The position numbers and the translations under genes are program-made. A stretch of 64,000 nt of DNA from Phocaeicola vulgatus ATCC 8482 (GTDB lineage Bacteria; Bacteroidota; Bacteroidia; Bacteroidales; Bacteroidaceae). The stretch is taken from assembly GCF_000012825.1 (NCBI RefSeq), contig NC_009614.1, positions 3,534,001 to 3,598,000 of the forward strand. Reading direction: 5' to 3'. This document shows, in pieces, positions 37,150 to 46,012 of this stretch. Below the pieces are notes generated by a model, which was given only the letters and a program-made list of their open reading frames with translations, was not told the DNA's origin and searched no databases. Every line of letters starts with the position of its first letter. Positions within the stretch are counted from its first letter, which is position 1.

Positions 37150-38652
37150 TTAATTCTTAATTCCTTCCGGTCCTTTCTTGATGGCCTTCAGCATGATACC
37201 TATTTCAGCAAAGAGCAGAACGGTAAACAATAGAAGGAAGATAAAGAAAGTAAGCTGTACGGAACCTGTCTGCAATTTGGAGATGGCTGCTCCTACAGGC
37301 AACATATCCTGTATGGCCCATGGCTGGCGCCCCACTTCGGCTACCACCCAGCCTGCCTGACTGCCGATATAGGCTAGTGGAATAGTCCACAAAGCCACCC
37401 GTTGCAACCATCGCATATCAGCCAGTTTCTCTTTTTTCGATACAATCAGTACTATAATAAAGAACAGGATGAAATAACCTCCCAGCCCCACCATGATCCG
37501 GAATGACCAGAAAGTAAGTCCTACATTAGGAACCAGATGGGCAGGATCCTTGATATATCCGTAACCAAAATATTTCACGTTTTCGTCCAATGTCTTGCGA
37601 GCTGCTGCGGCACTTGCTTCGTCACCTGCCTTATGCGCTTTGCGGAATGCATCCAGGGCGGCGATGGCAATCTGTCCGCGTTTAATTTTCTCTTCGGCCG
37701 ATAAAGCCGTTGTACCGTCGGGCATCTGATAACCACCTTCCAGCAGATTGTTGATACCCGGTACATAACCGTCTATGTCGTGAGTGGCAAGGATAGAAAG
37801 CATTTTGGGGATTTTCAAATCGCCTGCAATGGTGAAGGGTACTCCGTTTCCGCCATCGTGCAATCCTTCAGCGGCAGCCATTTTCATAGGTTGCACTTTG
37901 GCTACCTGTACTCCCGAAATATCCCCCGTCCATGCAGTGACGAGAGAGGCGAACAGACCTACGGCGGCGGCAACTTTAATACTGCTCAGAGCGAACTCCT
38001 TCTGACGGTTGCGCAGTAAATACCAGCAACTTATTCCTACTACAAAAACGGCTCCCAGTATCCAGCTGCTTAACACTGTGTGGAAGAACTTGGCGATAGC
38101 CATGGGAGAGAGGGCGACAGCTGCAAAGTCCACCATTTCATTTCTTACTGTTTCGGGATTGAAAGCCATCCCTACGGGGTATTGCATCCAGGCATTGGCG
38201 ACCAGAATCCACCAAGCGGAGATCGTTGCTCCCAGTCCGGTGAGCCAGGTGGATGCCAGATGGAAACGCTTGCTCACTTTGTTCCAGCCGAAGAACATGA
38301 CGGCAATGAAAGTGGCTTCCATAAAAAATGCCAGGATTCCTTCGATAGCCAGTGGGGCTCCGAAGATATCGCCCACAAACCAGGAATAGTTACTCCAGTT
38401 AGTTCCGAACTCGAATTCCAGAATCAGACCGGTGGCAACACCTACGGCGAAATTGATTCCAAACAGTTTCATCCAGAATTTAGCTGTGTTCTTCCAGAAT
38501 TCCTTACCTGTTGTTACATAAAAGGTCTCCATGAGCCCCATTATCACAGCCAATCCCAAAGTGAGAGGTACGAAAAGCCAGTGATACATGGCCGTTAGAG
38601 CGAACTGTGCTCTTGACCAGTCAATTAATGAAGTGTCAATGTTTTCAAACAT
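37150..38652 (-). CDS. cydA: Cytochrome bd ubiquinol oxidase subunit I
   Basis: 500-residue membrane subunit carrying the haems. It starts DTSLIDWSRAQFALTAMYHWLFVPLTLG (His near residue 24 is a haem d-region ligand), with ISAWWILVANAWMQYPVG in the middle and GWVVAEVGRQPWAIQ near residues 434-448, the conserved GRQPW quinol-oxidase motif. The Q-loop is of moderate length. Upstream partner is a small DUF4492-like protein, downstream is cydB. Confidence 0.96.
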   Translation of the reverse strand: MFENIDTSLIDWSRAQFALTAMYHWLFVPLTLGLAVIMGLMETFYVTTGKEFWKNTAKFWMKLFGINFAVGVATGLILEFEFGTNWSNYSWFVGDIFGAPLAIEGILAFFMEATFIAVMFFGWNKVSKRFHLASTWLTGLGATISAWWILVANAWMQYPVGMAFNPETVRNEMVDFAAVALSPMAIAKFFHTVLSSWILGAVFVVGISCWYLLRNRQKEFALSSIKVAAAVGLFASLVTAWTGDISGVQVAKVQPMKMAAAEGLHDGGNGVPFTIAGDLKIPKMLSILATHDIDGYVPGINNLLEGGYQMPDGTTALSAEEKIKRGQIAIAALDAFRKAHKAGDEASAAAARKTLDENVKYFGYGYIKDPAHLVPNVGLTFWSFRIMVGLGGYFILFFIIVLIVSKKEKLADMRWLQRVALWTIPLAYIGSQAGWVVAEVGRQPWAIQDMLPVGAAISKLQTGSVQLTFFIFLLLFTVLLFAEIGIMLKAIKKGPEGIKN

Positions 38653-38675
38653 AACTTTCTGATTTATTTAAATGT

Positions 38676-38894
38676 TTATGGATTTGCCCGTTCTATTAAC
38701 TCCTCACCTACATACTGTTGCTTCTCTTCCGTTGTCTTCCCGCCAAGGAAGGAGGGAAAGAAGAAAAGTTTTAGAATAAAGAACATGATGAATAGTTTGA
38801 TAAGAATAATCGTCCAAAGGGTACGTCCCAAGGTCATCTCGCGAAAGCCGTCGCGATAGAATATCCAGATGCGTGTCAACAAAGAATCATTCAT
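38676..38894 (-). CDS. Small single-TM protein of the cyd operon (DUF4492-like)
   Basis: 72 residues: an amphipathic start with RIWIFYRDGFREMTLGRTLW, one membrane helix (IILIKLFIMFFILKLFFF) and a charged tail. The pattern matches the DUF4492 family, which I know as a companion of cytochrome bd genes in Bacteroidetes and epsilonproteobacteria. 23 bp upstream of cydA in the same orientation. It may be a small accessory subunit analogous in role to CydX, but this is inference. Confidence 0.78.
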   Translation of the reverse strand: MNDSLLTRIWIFYRDGFREMTLGRTLWTIILIKLFIMFFILKLFFFPSFLGGKTTEEKQQYVGEELIERANP

Positions 38895-38990
38895 AAATTT
38901 ATCTTAAAGTTGTAATAATTACAAAGAAAAACACTTTATCGGTAAAAAGCAAGTTTTTGTCCATAGAAATATTCCACAAATCTATATTTA

Positions 38991-39021
38991 TTGCTAAAAA
39001 AATCACAGTCCTCTACTTTTG
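38991..39021 (+). promoter_or_regulatory. Predicted promoter of the efflux operon
   Basis: TTG at 38991-38993, 20 bp, TACTTTTG at 39014-39021; 27 bp before the TolC-like start codon. Confidence 0.65.
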
Positions 39022-39047
39022 TACAAACAAATTAAATAGTAAAAAGG

Positions 39048-40391
39048 ATGAGACAACGAGTAGTATATTTCGTAATGATTTGGGTCGCGGTCACTTCGGT
39101 TTCCGCGCAAGAGGCCAAAAAGTGGACGCTGGACGACTGTATTGACTATGCATTGGAGAAAAATATCCAATTGCAGCAGGACAAAATCTCACTGGAAGAG
39201 AGTTCTGTAGACGTGAAAACCGCCAAAGCCGCACTATTTCCCAGTCTGTCGTTCAGTACAGGACAGAATGTGACGAACCGTCCGTATCAGGAAACCAGTA
39301 ACACGGTAAGCGGAACGGAAATCATCAGTAGTGACAGTAAAACCACTTATAATGGAAACTATGGTCTGAATGCACAATGGACATTGTGGAATGGTAACAA
39401 ACGGTTGAATGCCATCAAACAAAAGAAGACGGGTCAGCAGATTGCAGGGCTTACCGTAGCCGAAACAGAAAACTCTTTGCAAGAGCAGATTGCACAAATA
39501 TTCATCCAGATACTTTATGCCGACGAGTCGGTGAAAATTAACCAGAACACCTTACAGGTGAGCCAAGCTACATACGACAGGGGCAAAGAACTCTTTCATA
39601 AAGGAAGTATTTCAAAAGCCGATTTGGCACAATTGGAATCACAGGTAGGCAGTGACAAATATCAGTTGGTGATCTCCGAAAGTTCCTTGCGTGACTATAA
39701 ATTGCAGTTGAAGCAGTTGTTGGAGCTGGATGGTACGGAAGAAATGGATTTGGTTCTTCCCGAACTCGCCGATGAACATGTTTTGCAACCGTTACCTGCT
39801 CAGGAGGATGTTTATCAGCAGGCTTTGGCATCACGTCCGGAAATTCAAAGCAGCAAGTTGAGCATAGAGAATTCCAAATTGGACATATCAGTGGCTAAAG
39901 CCGGCTATCTCCCTACCATCAGTCTGAGTGCATCTACGGGGAGTATGACAAACAGTGCCAGTGATAATAGCTGGAGCAAACAAATGAAATATGGCTGGAA
40001 TAATATGATAGGATTGAATATAAACATTCCGATTTTTGATAATCGCCAGAACAAAAGTGCTGTGCAGAAGGCACGTTTGCAATATGATAGTAGTCTACTC
40101 GATTTGATAAACAAGCAAAAGGAACTCTATAAGAATATAGAAAGTCTGTGGTTGGACGCTACTAATGCTCAAGAGCAATATGCGGCGGCTGAGAGTAAGC
40201 TGAAAAGTAGCCAGGCCAGTTATGAGATGGTCAGCGAGCAATTCAACTTGGGAATGAAGAATACCGTAGAGTTGCTTACCGAGAAAAATAACCTGCTCAG
40301 TGCACAGCAGCAACGTATTCAGGCCAAGTATATGGCTATCTTGGATCGGACTCTACTGAACTTCTATGCAGGTCAGGATATAAAATTATAA
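39048..40391 (+). CDS. TolC-family outer-membrane efflux protein
   Basis: 447 residues with a signal peptide ending at SVSAQ (residue ~21). Two homologous halves of long amphipathic helices typical of OEP proteins: KKWTLDDCIDYALEKNIQLQQDKI at the start and LGMKNTVELLTEKNNLLSAQQQRIQAKY near the end. It forms the outer-membrane duct of the tripartite pump encoded by the next three genes (24 bp gap). Confidence 0.93.
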   Translation: MRQRVVYFVMIWVAVTSVSAQEAKKWTLDDCIDYALEKNIQLQQDKISLEESSVDVKTAKAALFPSLSFSTGQNVTNRPYQETSNTVSGTEIISSDSKTTYNGNYGLNAQWTLWNGNKRLNAIKQKKTGQQIAGLTVAETENSLQEQIAQIFIQILYADESVKINQNTLQVSQATYDRGKELFHKGSISKADLAQLESQVGSDKYQLVISESSLRDYKLQLKQLLELDGTEEMDLVLPELADEHVLQPLPAQEDVYQQALASRPEIQSSKLSIENSKLDISVAKAGYLPTISLSASTGSMTNSASDNSWSKQMKYGWNNMIGLNINIPIFDNRQNKSAVQKARLQYDSSLLDLINKQKELYKNIESLWLDATNAQEQYAAAESKLKSSQASYEMVSEQFNLGMKNTVELLTEKNNLLSAQQQRIQAKYMAILDRTLLNFYAGQDIKL

Positions 40392-40415
40392 TCATAACGC
40401 TATACATATTATATT

Positions 40416-41639
40416 ATGGAAAAGAAGAAAATGATCCTTACTACAGCGGTAGCCGTAGTGGTCGTGGCAGGCGGTTTCTGGATGCTTGGCGGACCGGAGG
40501 GAAAAAGTACGGTCGATTTCTCAACGGAAACCGTAACGAAAGGTAATGTCAGCAATTTCATTACTGCTACCGGAACCATAGAGCCGGTGACAGAGGTGGA
40601 AGTGGGTACGCAGGTATCTGGTATTATTGACAAGATTTATGTGGATTACAATTCTGTGGTAAAGAAAGGAGAATTGATAGCCGAGATGGATAAAGTGACA
40701 CTGCAAAGTGAACTTCAGTCGGCAAAGGCCACTTATGACGGCAATGAGGCCGAGTACGATTACCAAAAGAAATTATATGACCGCAACCGTAAACTGCACG
40801 AGAAGCAATTAATCAGCGATATGGACTATGAAGAAACGGTTTATAATTTCCAACGTGCCCAAAGTGCATTGGAGCAAAGCAAGGCGGCTCTGGCAAAGGC
40901 TGAGCGTAACCTGTCATACGCAACCATCACCTCGCCTATCGATGGAGTGGTGACCAGCCGTGATGTGGAAGAAGGACAGACCGTAGCATCCGGTTTCGAA
41001 ACTCCGACACTGTTCACCATCGCTGCCGACTTGACCAAGATGCAGGTGGTGGCCGATGTGGATGAAGCCGATATTGCCGGGGTGGAGGAAGGAACCCGTG
41101 TAACCTTTACCGTGGATGCTTATCCCGACGATGTGTTCGAAGGAGTAGTCAGACAGGTTCGTTTGGGAAGTACGAACAGCACGAGCAGCAGCTCTTCAAC
41201 AACCACCAGTACCACTGTAGTTACTTATGAGGTAGTGATAACAGCTGATAATCCCTATTTGAAACTGAAACCGCGTCTTACCGCCAACGCTACCATTTAT
41301 ACATTGACCAAGGATAATGTGTTGACCGTTCCCAACAAGGCTTTGCGCTTTACTCCCAACAAAGACATAGTGGGAGGTCGTAAGATAAACGATTGCCAGA
41401 GCAGTCATAAAGTGTGGACACTGGATAACAATACCTTTACCGCCCATCCTGTGAAAATAGGTATTACTGATGGCAGCAAGACAGAGATTGTGAGTGGCAT
41501 CACTGAAAATACGCCGGTAGTGACAGAAACGGTAGTGAAAGGTGCTATGCCTGGAATGGAAGAGCCGTCTGCCGGAGAAGGTGAGAGAAGTCCGTTCATG
41601 CCAGGCCCTCCGGGAAGCAATAAGAAAAAGAACAAGTAA
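40416..41639 (+). CDS. Periplasmic adaptor (MacA/HlyD-like)
   Basis: 407 residues with one N-terminal membrane anchor (MILTTAVAVVVVAGGFWML). Then a lipoyl half-motif (GTIEPVTEVEVGTQVSGIIDKIYVDYN), a coiled-coil hairpin (residues ~90-165), the second lipoyl half (ATITSPIDGVVTSRDVEEGQTV), and a barrel domain. A Ser/Thr-rich stretch (TNSTSSSSSTTTSTT) interrupts the barrel region. It bridges the TolC-like duct and the MacB-type ABC transporter. Confidence 0.92.
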   Translation: MEKKKMILTTAVAVVVVAGGFWMLGGPEGKSTVDFSTETVTKGNVSNFITATGTIEPVTEVEVGTQVSGIIDKIYVDYNSVVKKGELIAEMDKVTLQSELQSAKATYDGNEAEYDYQKKLYDRNRKLHEKQLISDMDYEETVYNFQRAQSALEQSKAALAKAERNLSYATITSPIDGVVTSRDVEEGQTVASGFETPTLFTIAADLTKMQVVADVDEADIAGVEEGTRVTFTVDAYPDDVFEGVVRQVRLGSTNSTSSSSSTTTSTTVVTYEVVITADNPYLKLKPRLTANATIYTLTKDNVLTVPNKALRFTPNKDIVGGRKINDCQSSHKVWTLDNNTFTAHPVKIGITDGSKTEIVSGITENTPVVTETVVKGAMPGMEEPSAGEGERSPFMPGPPGSNKKKNK

Positions 41640-41680
41640 TAAAAGGTAATGCTTCCGTTTACATTGAAAGAATAAATCAT

Positions 41681-42424
41681 ATGAAAAAGATAATCGAATT
41701 ACAAAATATAAAACGGAACTTCCAGGTAGGCGATGAAACCGTCCACGCTCTGCGTGGCATCTCTTTTACCATTTATGAAGGAGAGTTTGTCACTATCATG
41801 GGTACTTCTGGTTCCGGCAAGTCCACTCTGCTGAATACTTTGGGATGTCTTGATACCCCTACCAGTGGTGAATACCTGTTGGATGGTGTGTCCGTGCGTA
41901 CCATGAGCAAACCTCAGCGGGCTGTGTTGCGCAACCGTAAAATAGGTTTTGTATTTCAGAACTATAATCTGTTGCCTAAGACGACTGCCGTAGAGAATGT
42001 GGAGTTGCCCTTGATGTATAACTCGTCCATATCGGCTTCCGAAAGACGGAAACGTGCCATTGAATCACTGATAGCCGTGGGGCTAGGTGACCGTTTGGAA
42101 CATAAATCCAACCAAATGTCCGGCGGACAGATGCAGCGTGTGGCCATTGCCCGTGCTCTGGTGAATAATCCTGCCGTTATTTTGGCTGATGAAGCGACCG
42201 GTAATCTGGATACCCGTACCTCTTTCGAAATTCTGGTACTTTTCCAAAAGTTACACGCCGAAGGCCGTACACTTATTTTTGTCACTCACAATCCCGAAAT
42301 AGCCCAGTATAGCAGCCGTAATATCCGCTTGCGTGACGGGCATGTAGTGGAAGATACCATCAATCCTCAGATCCTTTCGGCCGCTGCCGCGCTGGCTGCC
42401 TTGCCCAAGAATGATGAGGACTAA
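41681..42424 (+). CDS. ABC transporter ATP-binding protein (MacB/LolD-like)
   Basis: 247 residues. Walker [12 protein letters not shown] near residue 47, Q-loop [10 protein letters not shown], signature [15 protein letters not shown], Walker [13 protein letters not shown] and H-loop FVTHNPEI are intact. MacB-class ATPase encoded separately from the permease. It energises export through the following permease. Confidence 0.95.
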   Translation: MKKIIELQNIKRNFQVGDETVHALRGISFTIYEGEFVTIMGTSGSGKSTLLNTLGCLDTPTSGEYLLDGVSVRTMSKPQRAVLRNRKIGFVFQNYNLLPKTTAVENVELPLMYNSSISASERRKRAIESLIAVGLGDRLEHKSNQMSGGQMQRVAIARALVNNPAVILADEATGNLDTRTSFEILVLFQKLHAEGRTLIFVTHNPEIAQYSSRNIRLRDGHVVEDTINPQILSAAAALAALPKNDED

Positions 42425-42442
42425 CCATAAAAAAGAATCATT

Positions 42443-43663
42443 ATGAACGGAACGAATCTATTTAAAATAGCTCTCCGGGCTCTTGCCAACAACAAGCTCC
42501 GCGCTTTCCTCACCATGTTGGGGATCATCATCGGTGTGGCATCAGTCATTGCTATGCTTGCCATCGGTCAGGGCTCGAAAAAGAGCATCCAGCAACAAAT
42601 CTCGGAGATGGGGTCAAACATGATTATGATTCATCCGGGAGCAGAGATGCGTGGAGGGGTCCGCCAAGACCCTTCGGCCATGCAGACACTGAAACTGGAA
42701 AATTATGAAAAGTTGAGCGAAGAGTGTACTTATCTCTCCGGCATTAGTCCCAACGTTTCTTCTTCGGGACAACTTGTTGCGGGGGCCAACAACTACCCGT
42801 CTTCGGTGAGTGGTGTAAGTATGGATTATCTTACCATACGTCAGCTCACCGTGGAACAGGGGGAGATGTTTACCGAGAATGACATCCGTACGGCAGCCAA
42901 GGTTTGTGTTATCGGTAAAACCATTGTCGATAATCTTTTTCCCGACGGATCGGATCCGATAGGGAAAGTGATTCGTTGTAATCAAATTCCTTTCCGGGTA
43001 ATTGGTGTGCTGAAATCAAAAGGGTATAACTCGATGGGCATGGACCAGGACGATGTGGTACTGGCTCCTTACAGTACGGTGATGAAACGATTGCTGGCAC
43101 AGACTTACCTAAGTGGAATTTTTGCTTCGGCTCTGACAGAAGATATGACCGATGAGGCTGTAGATGAGATAACGACCATTCTGCGTCGTGAACATAAGCT
43201 GAAAGAAACGGATGATGATGACTTTACCATCCGCACCCAGCAGGAGCTGAGTAGTATGCTCAACACTACAACAGACCTGATGACTACCTTGTTGGCTTGT
43301 ATTGCCGGTATATCTTTGGTGGTCGGTGGTATCGGTATCATGAATATCATGTATGTGTCTGTAACAGAGCGTACTCGTGAAATAGGTTTGCGTATGTCGG
43401 TCGGGGCTCGAGGAGTAGATATCCTGAGCCAGTTTTTGATAGAGGCTATCCTGATCAGTATCACGGGGGGGCTGATAGGAGTGATTATCGGTTGTGGAGC
43501 CAGTTTTATGATTAAAACGATAGCACATTGGCCTGTATTTATCCAGCCTTGGAGTGTGTTGCTTTCATTTCTGGTATGTACCGTCACCGGTGTGTTTTTC
43601 GGATGGTATCCGGCGAAGAAAGCTGCAGATTTGGATCCGATAGACGCTTTGCGTTACGAGTAG
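42443..43663 (+). CDS. ABC permease of the MacB/FtsX type
   Basis: 406 residues: one N-terminal helix (LTMLGIIIGVASVIAMLAIG), a large periplasmic MacB_PCD domain (residues ~45-260), and three C-terminal FtsX helices beginning MTTLLACIAGISLVVGGIGIMNIMYVSVTERTREIG, the family signature. With the ATPase, adaptor and TolC-like protein it makes a complete MacAB-TolC-type pump for antibiotics, peptides or toxins. Confidence 0.95.
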   Translation: MNGTNLFKIALRALANNKLRAFLTMLGIIIGVASVIAMLAIGQGSKKSIQQQISEMGSNMIMIHPGAEMRGGVRQDPSAMQTLKLENYEKLSEECTYLSGISPNVSSSGQLVAGANNYPSSVSGVSMDYLTIRQLTVEQGEMFTENDIRTAAKVCVIGKTIVDNLFPDGSDPIGKVIRCNQIPFRVIGVLKSKGYNSMGMDQDDVVLAPYSTVMKRLLAQTYLSGIFASALTEDMTDEAVDEITTILRREHKLKETDDDDFTIRTQQELSSMLNTTTDLMTTLLACIAGISLVVGGIGIMNIMYVSVTERTREIGLRMSVGARGVDILSQFLIEAILISITGGLIGVIIGCGASFMIKTIAHWPVFIQPWSVLLSFLVCTVTGVFFGWYPAKKAADLDPIDALRYE

Positions 43664-43843
43664 GGATGAAAAGGTGTGGGGGTGAAGCAGAATTGATTTA
43701 TGGGAATGCTAGTTGGGTTCCGGTCTTTTCCCGATTATCTGTTTATAATGTTTTTTGTAAATCAATTTTGTTTCACTGATTCCTGCCAGTCTTATTTTAT
43801 GGAATAAGAATCATGGAAATCTTATTTCTAATCTAATCTTTCT

Positions 43844-43851
43844 TATCTTTG
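43844..43851 (+). promoter_or_regulatory. -7 element directly before the sensor kinase start
   Basis: TATCTTTG ends six bases before the ATG at 43857. If used, transcription would begin at or next to the start codon. No clear TTG at -33. Confidence 0.45.
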
Positions 43852-43856
43852 CCTGT

Positions 43857-44912
43857 ATGAAACAGTTATTTTCACAACGACGTTTTTTGGAAATGAGTAT
43901 CCATATTGTCAGTTGGTTGCTCGTTTTTGGCTTTCCGCTTGTATTCATGGACCGTGGAAGCGGCTTCAATCTGGCCCAATTCTTGAGGCATAGTTGTGTT
44001 CCTTTGTGCTATTTTATTATCTTCTATGTCAATTACTTGTGCCTGGTTCCCCGCTATATGTTCACGGACGAAATGCGTAAGTATATTCTGAGCAATGCCG
44101 TGCTGATACTTTGTCTGAGTGTGCTTCTTCATGTATTTCTGGAAAGTATAAGCACTCCTCCGCCTCCTGAGTTTGCACGTCATATTCCGCCCCGTTGGAT
44201 ATTTTATGCGCGGGATATGGGGATGATGATTTTTGTTGCCGGATTGGGTGCGGCCATTCGTACCAGCCTGCGTTGGCGTCAGGCGGAAGAGCGGTTGATA
44301 GAAGCGGAGAGACAAAAGACGGAAGCGGAACTGAAAAACTTGAAGAACCAGTTGAATCCTCATTTTCTGCTCAATACATTAAATAATATCTATGCTTTGA
44401 TTGCTTTTAATAGTGACAAGGCACAAGAGGCAGTACAAGAGCTGAGTAAATTGTTGCGGCATGTGCTTTATGACAATCAGCAGACTTTTGTTCCGCTTGA
44501 AAAAGAATTGGACTTTATCCGTAATTATGTAGCTCTGATGCGTATCCGCCTGCCACAGCAGGTAGAAGTGAGTGTGAATTTGGAGGCAGACTCTGGAGGT
44601 GCGTTGCAAATCGCTCCCCTTATTTTCATATCGCTGATAGAAAATGCCTTCAAGCATGGTATCAGCCCCACGGTAGACAGTTTTATCAGTATCTCTATCT
44701 TTGGGCATACGGATGGTACGGTGAGATGTGAGATCCTTAACAGCAATCATCCGAAGTCCGGGCAAGATAAAAGTGGAAGTGGAGTGGGGCTGGAACAGGT
44801 AAGCAAGCGGTTGGAACTGATTTATCCGGGACATTACGAATGGATAAAAGGGATCAGTGAAAACGGACAGGTATATTCTTCTATATTAACTATACAGACT
44901 AAAAGTTTATGA
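43857..44912 (+). CDS. LytS/YehU-type sensor histidine kinase
   Basis: 351 residues: four membrane helices in the first ~140 residues, a short coiled coil, then a His_kinase (PF06580-type) domain with LKNQLNPHFLLNTLNNI; the phosphoacceptor is His169. The ATPase part has SLIENAFKHGIS (N box) and GVGLEQVSKRL (G box). No large extracytoplasmic sensor domain, so it senses within or near the membrane. The stop overlaps the response regulator start by 4 bp. It may control the efflux operon upstream. Confidence 0.92.
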   Translation: MKQLFSQRRFLEMSIHIVSWLLVFGFPLVFMDRGSGFNLAQFLRHSCVPLCYFIIFYVNYLCLVPRYMFTDEMRKYILSNAVLILCLSVLLHVFLESISTPPPPEFARHIPPRWIFYARDMGMMIFVAGLGAAIRTSLRWRQAEERLIEAERQKTEAELKNLKNQLNPHFLLNTLNNIYALIAFNSDKAQEAVQELSKLLRHVLYDNQQTFVPLEKELDFIRNYVALMRIRLPQQVEVSVNLEADSGGALQIAPLIFISLIENAFKHGISPTVDSFISISIFGHTDGTVRCEILNSNHPKSGQDKSGSGVGLEQVSKRLELIYPGHYEWIKGISENGQVYSSILTIQTKSL

Positions 44913-45634
44913 TACTGAATTGTGCTATTGTAGATGATGAGCCGCTGGCTTTGGAATTGCTGAGAAGCTATGTGGAAAAAACGTCTTTCCTCCGGTTGGT
45001 AGGGAGGTATTCCAGTGCGGTGCAAGCTATGACAGAAATTCCTCTTCACGAGGAGGTGCATGTCTTGTTCCTTGATATTCAAATGCCCGAGTTGAACGGT
45101 TTGGAGTTTTCACGCATGGTCAGTCCTGAAACAAGGATTATTTTTACTACTGCATTCGGACAGTATGCCTTGGATAGTTATAAAGTCAATGCCTTGGACT
45201 ATTTGTTGAAACCTATCAGCTATGTCGATTTTTTGCAATCGGTGAATAAAGCGGTGCAATGGTATGAATTGAAACAAAAGGCGGATAATGGTGTTGATGC
45301 CGATGAGGCGGATGATTGTATATATGTAAAAAGTGATTATAAATTGCTCCGAATTGCTTTAGACCGGATATTGTATATAGAAGGGTTGAAGGATTATATT
45401 AAAATACATGTGGAGGATGAGCCGAAAGCTATCCTGTCACTTATCAGTATGAAAGCTATGGAAGAGAAGCTTCCTTCCAGTCGTTTTATTCGCGTACATC
45501 GCTCGTTTATAGTGCAAAAGAGTAAAATTAAGGTGCTTGATCGGGGGCGGATTGTTTTCGGTAAAGAGTATATTCCGATTTCCGATAGTTATAAACAGGA
45601 GTTACAGATATATTTGAATAGTCATTCTGTTTGA
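44909..45634 (+). CDS. LytTR-family response regulator
   Basis: 241 residues: receiver domain with IVDDEPLALELL and phosphoacceptor Asp56 in FLDIQMPELNG, conserved Lys in DYLLKPISY, then a LytTR DNA-binding domain (DCIYVKSDYKLLRIALDRILYIEGLKDYIKI ... RFIRVHRSFIV). Cognate partner of the preceding sensor kinase (overlapping stop/start). Confidence 0.94.
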   Translation: MILNCAIVDDEPLALELLRSYVEKTSFLRLVGRYSSAVQAMTEIPLHEEVHVLFLDIQMPELNGLEFSRMVSPETRIIFTTAFGQYALDSYKVNALDYLLKPISYVDFLQSVNKAVQWYELKQKADNGVDADEADDCIYVKSDYKLLRIALDRILYIEGLKDYIKIHVEDEPKAILSLISMKAMEEKLPSSRFIRVHRSFIVQKSKIKVLDRGRIVFGKEYIPISDSYKQELQIYLNSHSV

Positions 45635-45681
45635 AAAATGTGATATTTGAATGATAAAAGTTGATATTTTGTCGATATCCT

Positions 45682-45713
45682 TTTGCAAAAAAGAAATAAT
45701 CTTTTTATATTTG
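45682..45713 (+). promoter_or_regulatory. Promoter of a candidate small RNA
   Basis: TTTG at 45682-45685, 20 bp, TATATTTG at 45706-45713. No ORF starts downstream before the terminator at 45790-45829. Confidence 0.65.
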
Positions 45714-45719
45714 CAGCAT

Positions 45720-45829
45720 AGACAAGGGAAGTTGTGAAACTTCTTAATAGAATAGTTTAGTTAAGTCTAGTTTAGTTTTTGTGTTGTAAATCGGGAGCCT
45801 GCAAGAGTGCACGAGCTCCCGATGTTTTT
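45720..45829 (+). ncRNA. Candidate ~110-nt small RNA next to the prophage junction
   Basis: Predicted transcript from the promoter at 45682-45713 to the hairpin ATCGGGAGC (45790-45798) / GCTCCCGAT (45815-45823) followed by GTTTTTA. Inside are a small hairpin GAAGT...ACTTC near 45728-45743 and a direct repeat AGTTTAGTT. I found no start codon with a useful frame. It could be a host sRNA or belong to the integrated element. Confidence 0.55.
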
Positions 45830-45926
45830 ATATTGATTTTCAGGATTTTATGATATAGAATCAAACTATTAAGCCACTTTTTAGTATCAATGTTTATAGT
45901 AAATAAATGTCAAAAATGCGACGATT

Positions 45927-45979
45927 TTCTTGTCGGATTCTTGTCGAAAACGCGTTTTTGTTTCCGTTTTCTTGTCCAA
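45927..45979 (+). repeat. Three direct repeats of TTCTTGTCnnA (possible integrase arm sites)
   Basis: TTCTTGTCGGA at 45927, TTCTTGTCGAA at 45938 and TTCTTGTCCAA at 45969. The first two abut with 11-bp spacing, about one helical turn. They lie 34-86 bp before the integrase start, where arm-type binding sites of tyrosine integrases are commonly found. Confidence 0.55.
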
Positions 45980-46012
45980 GATTTCCGACTTTATTACTAA
46001 AAAAGACTAGTT

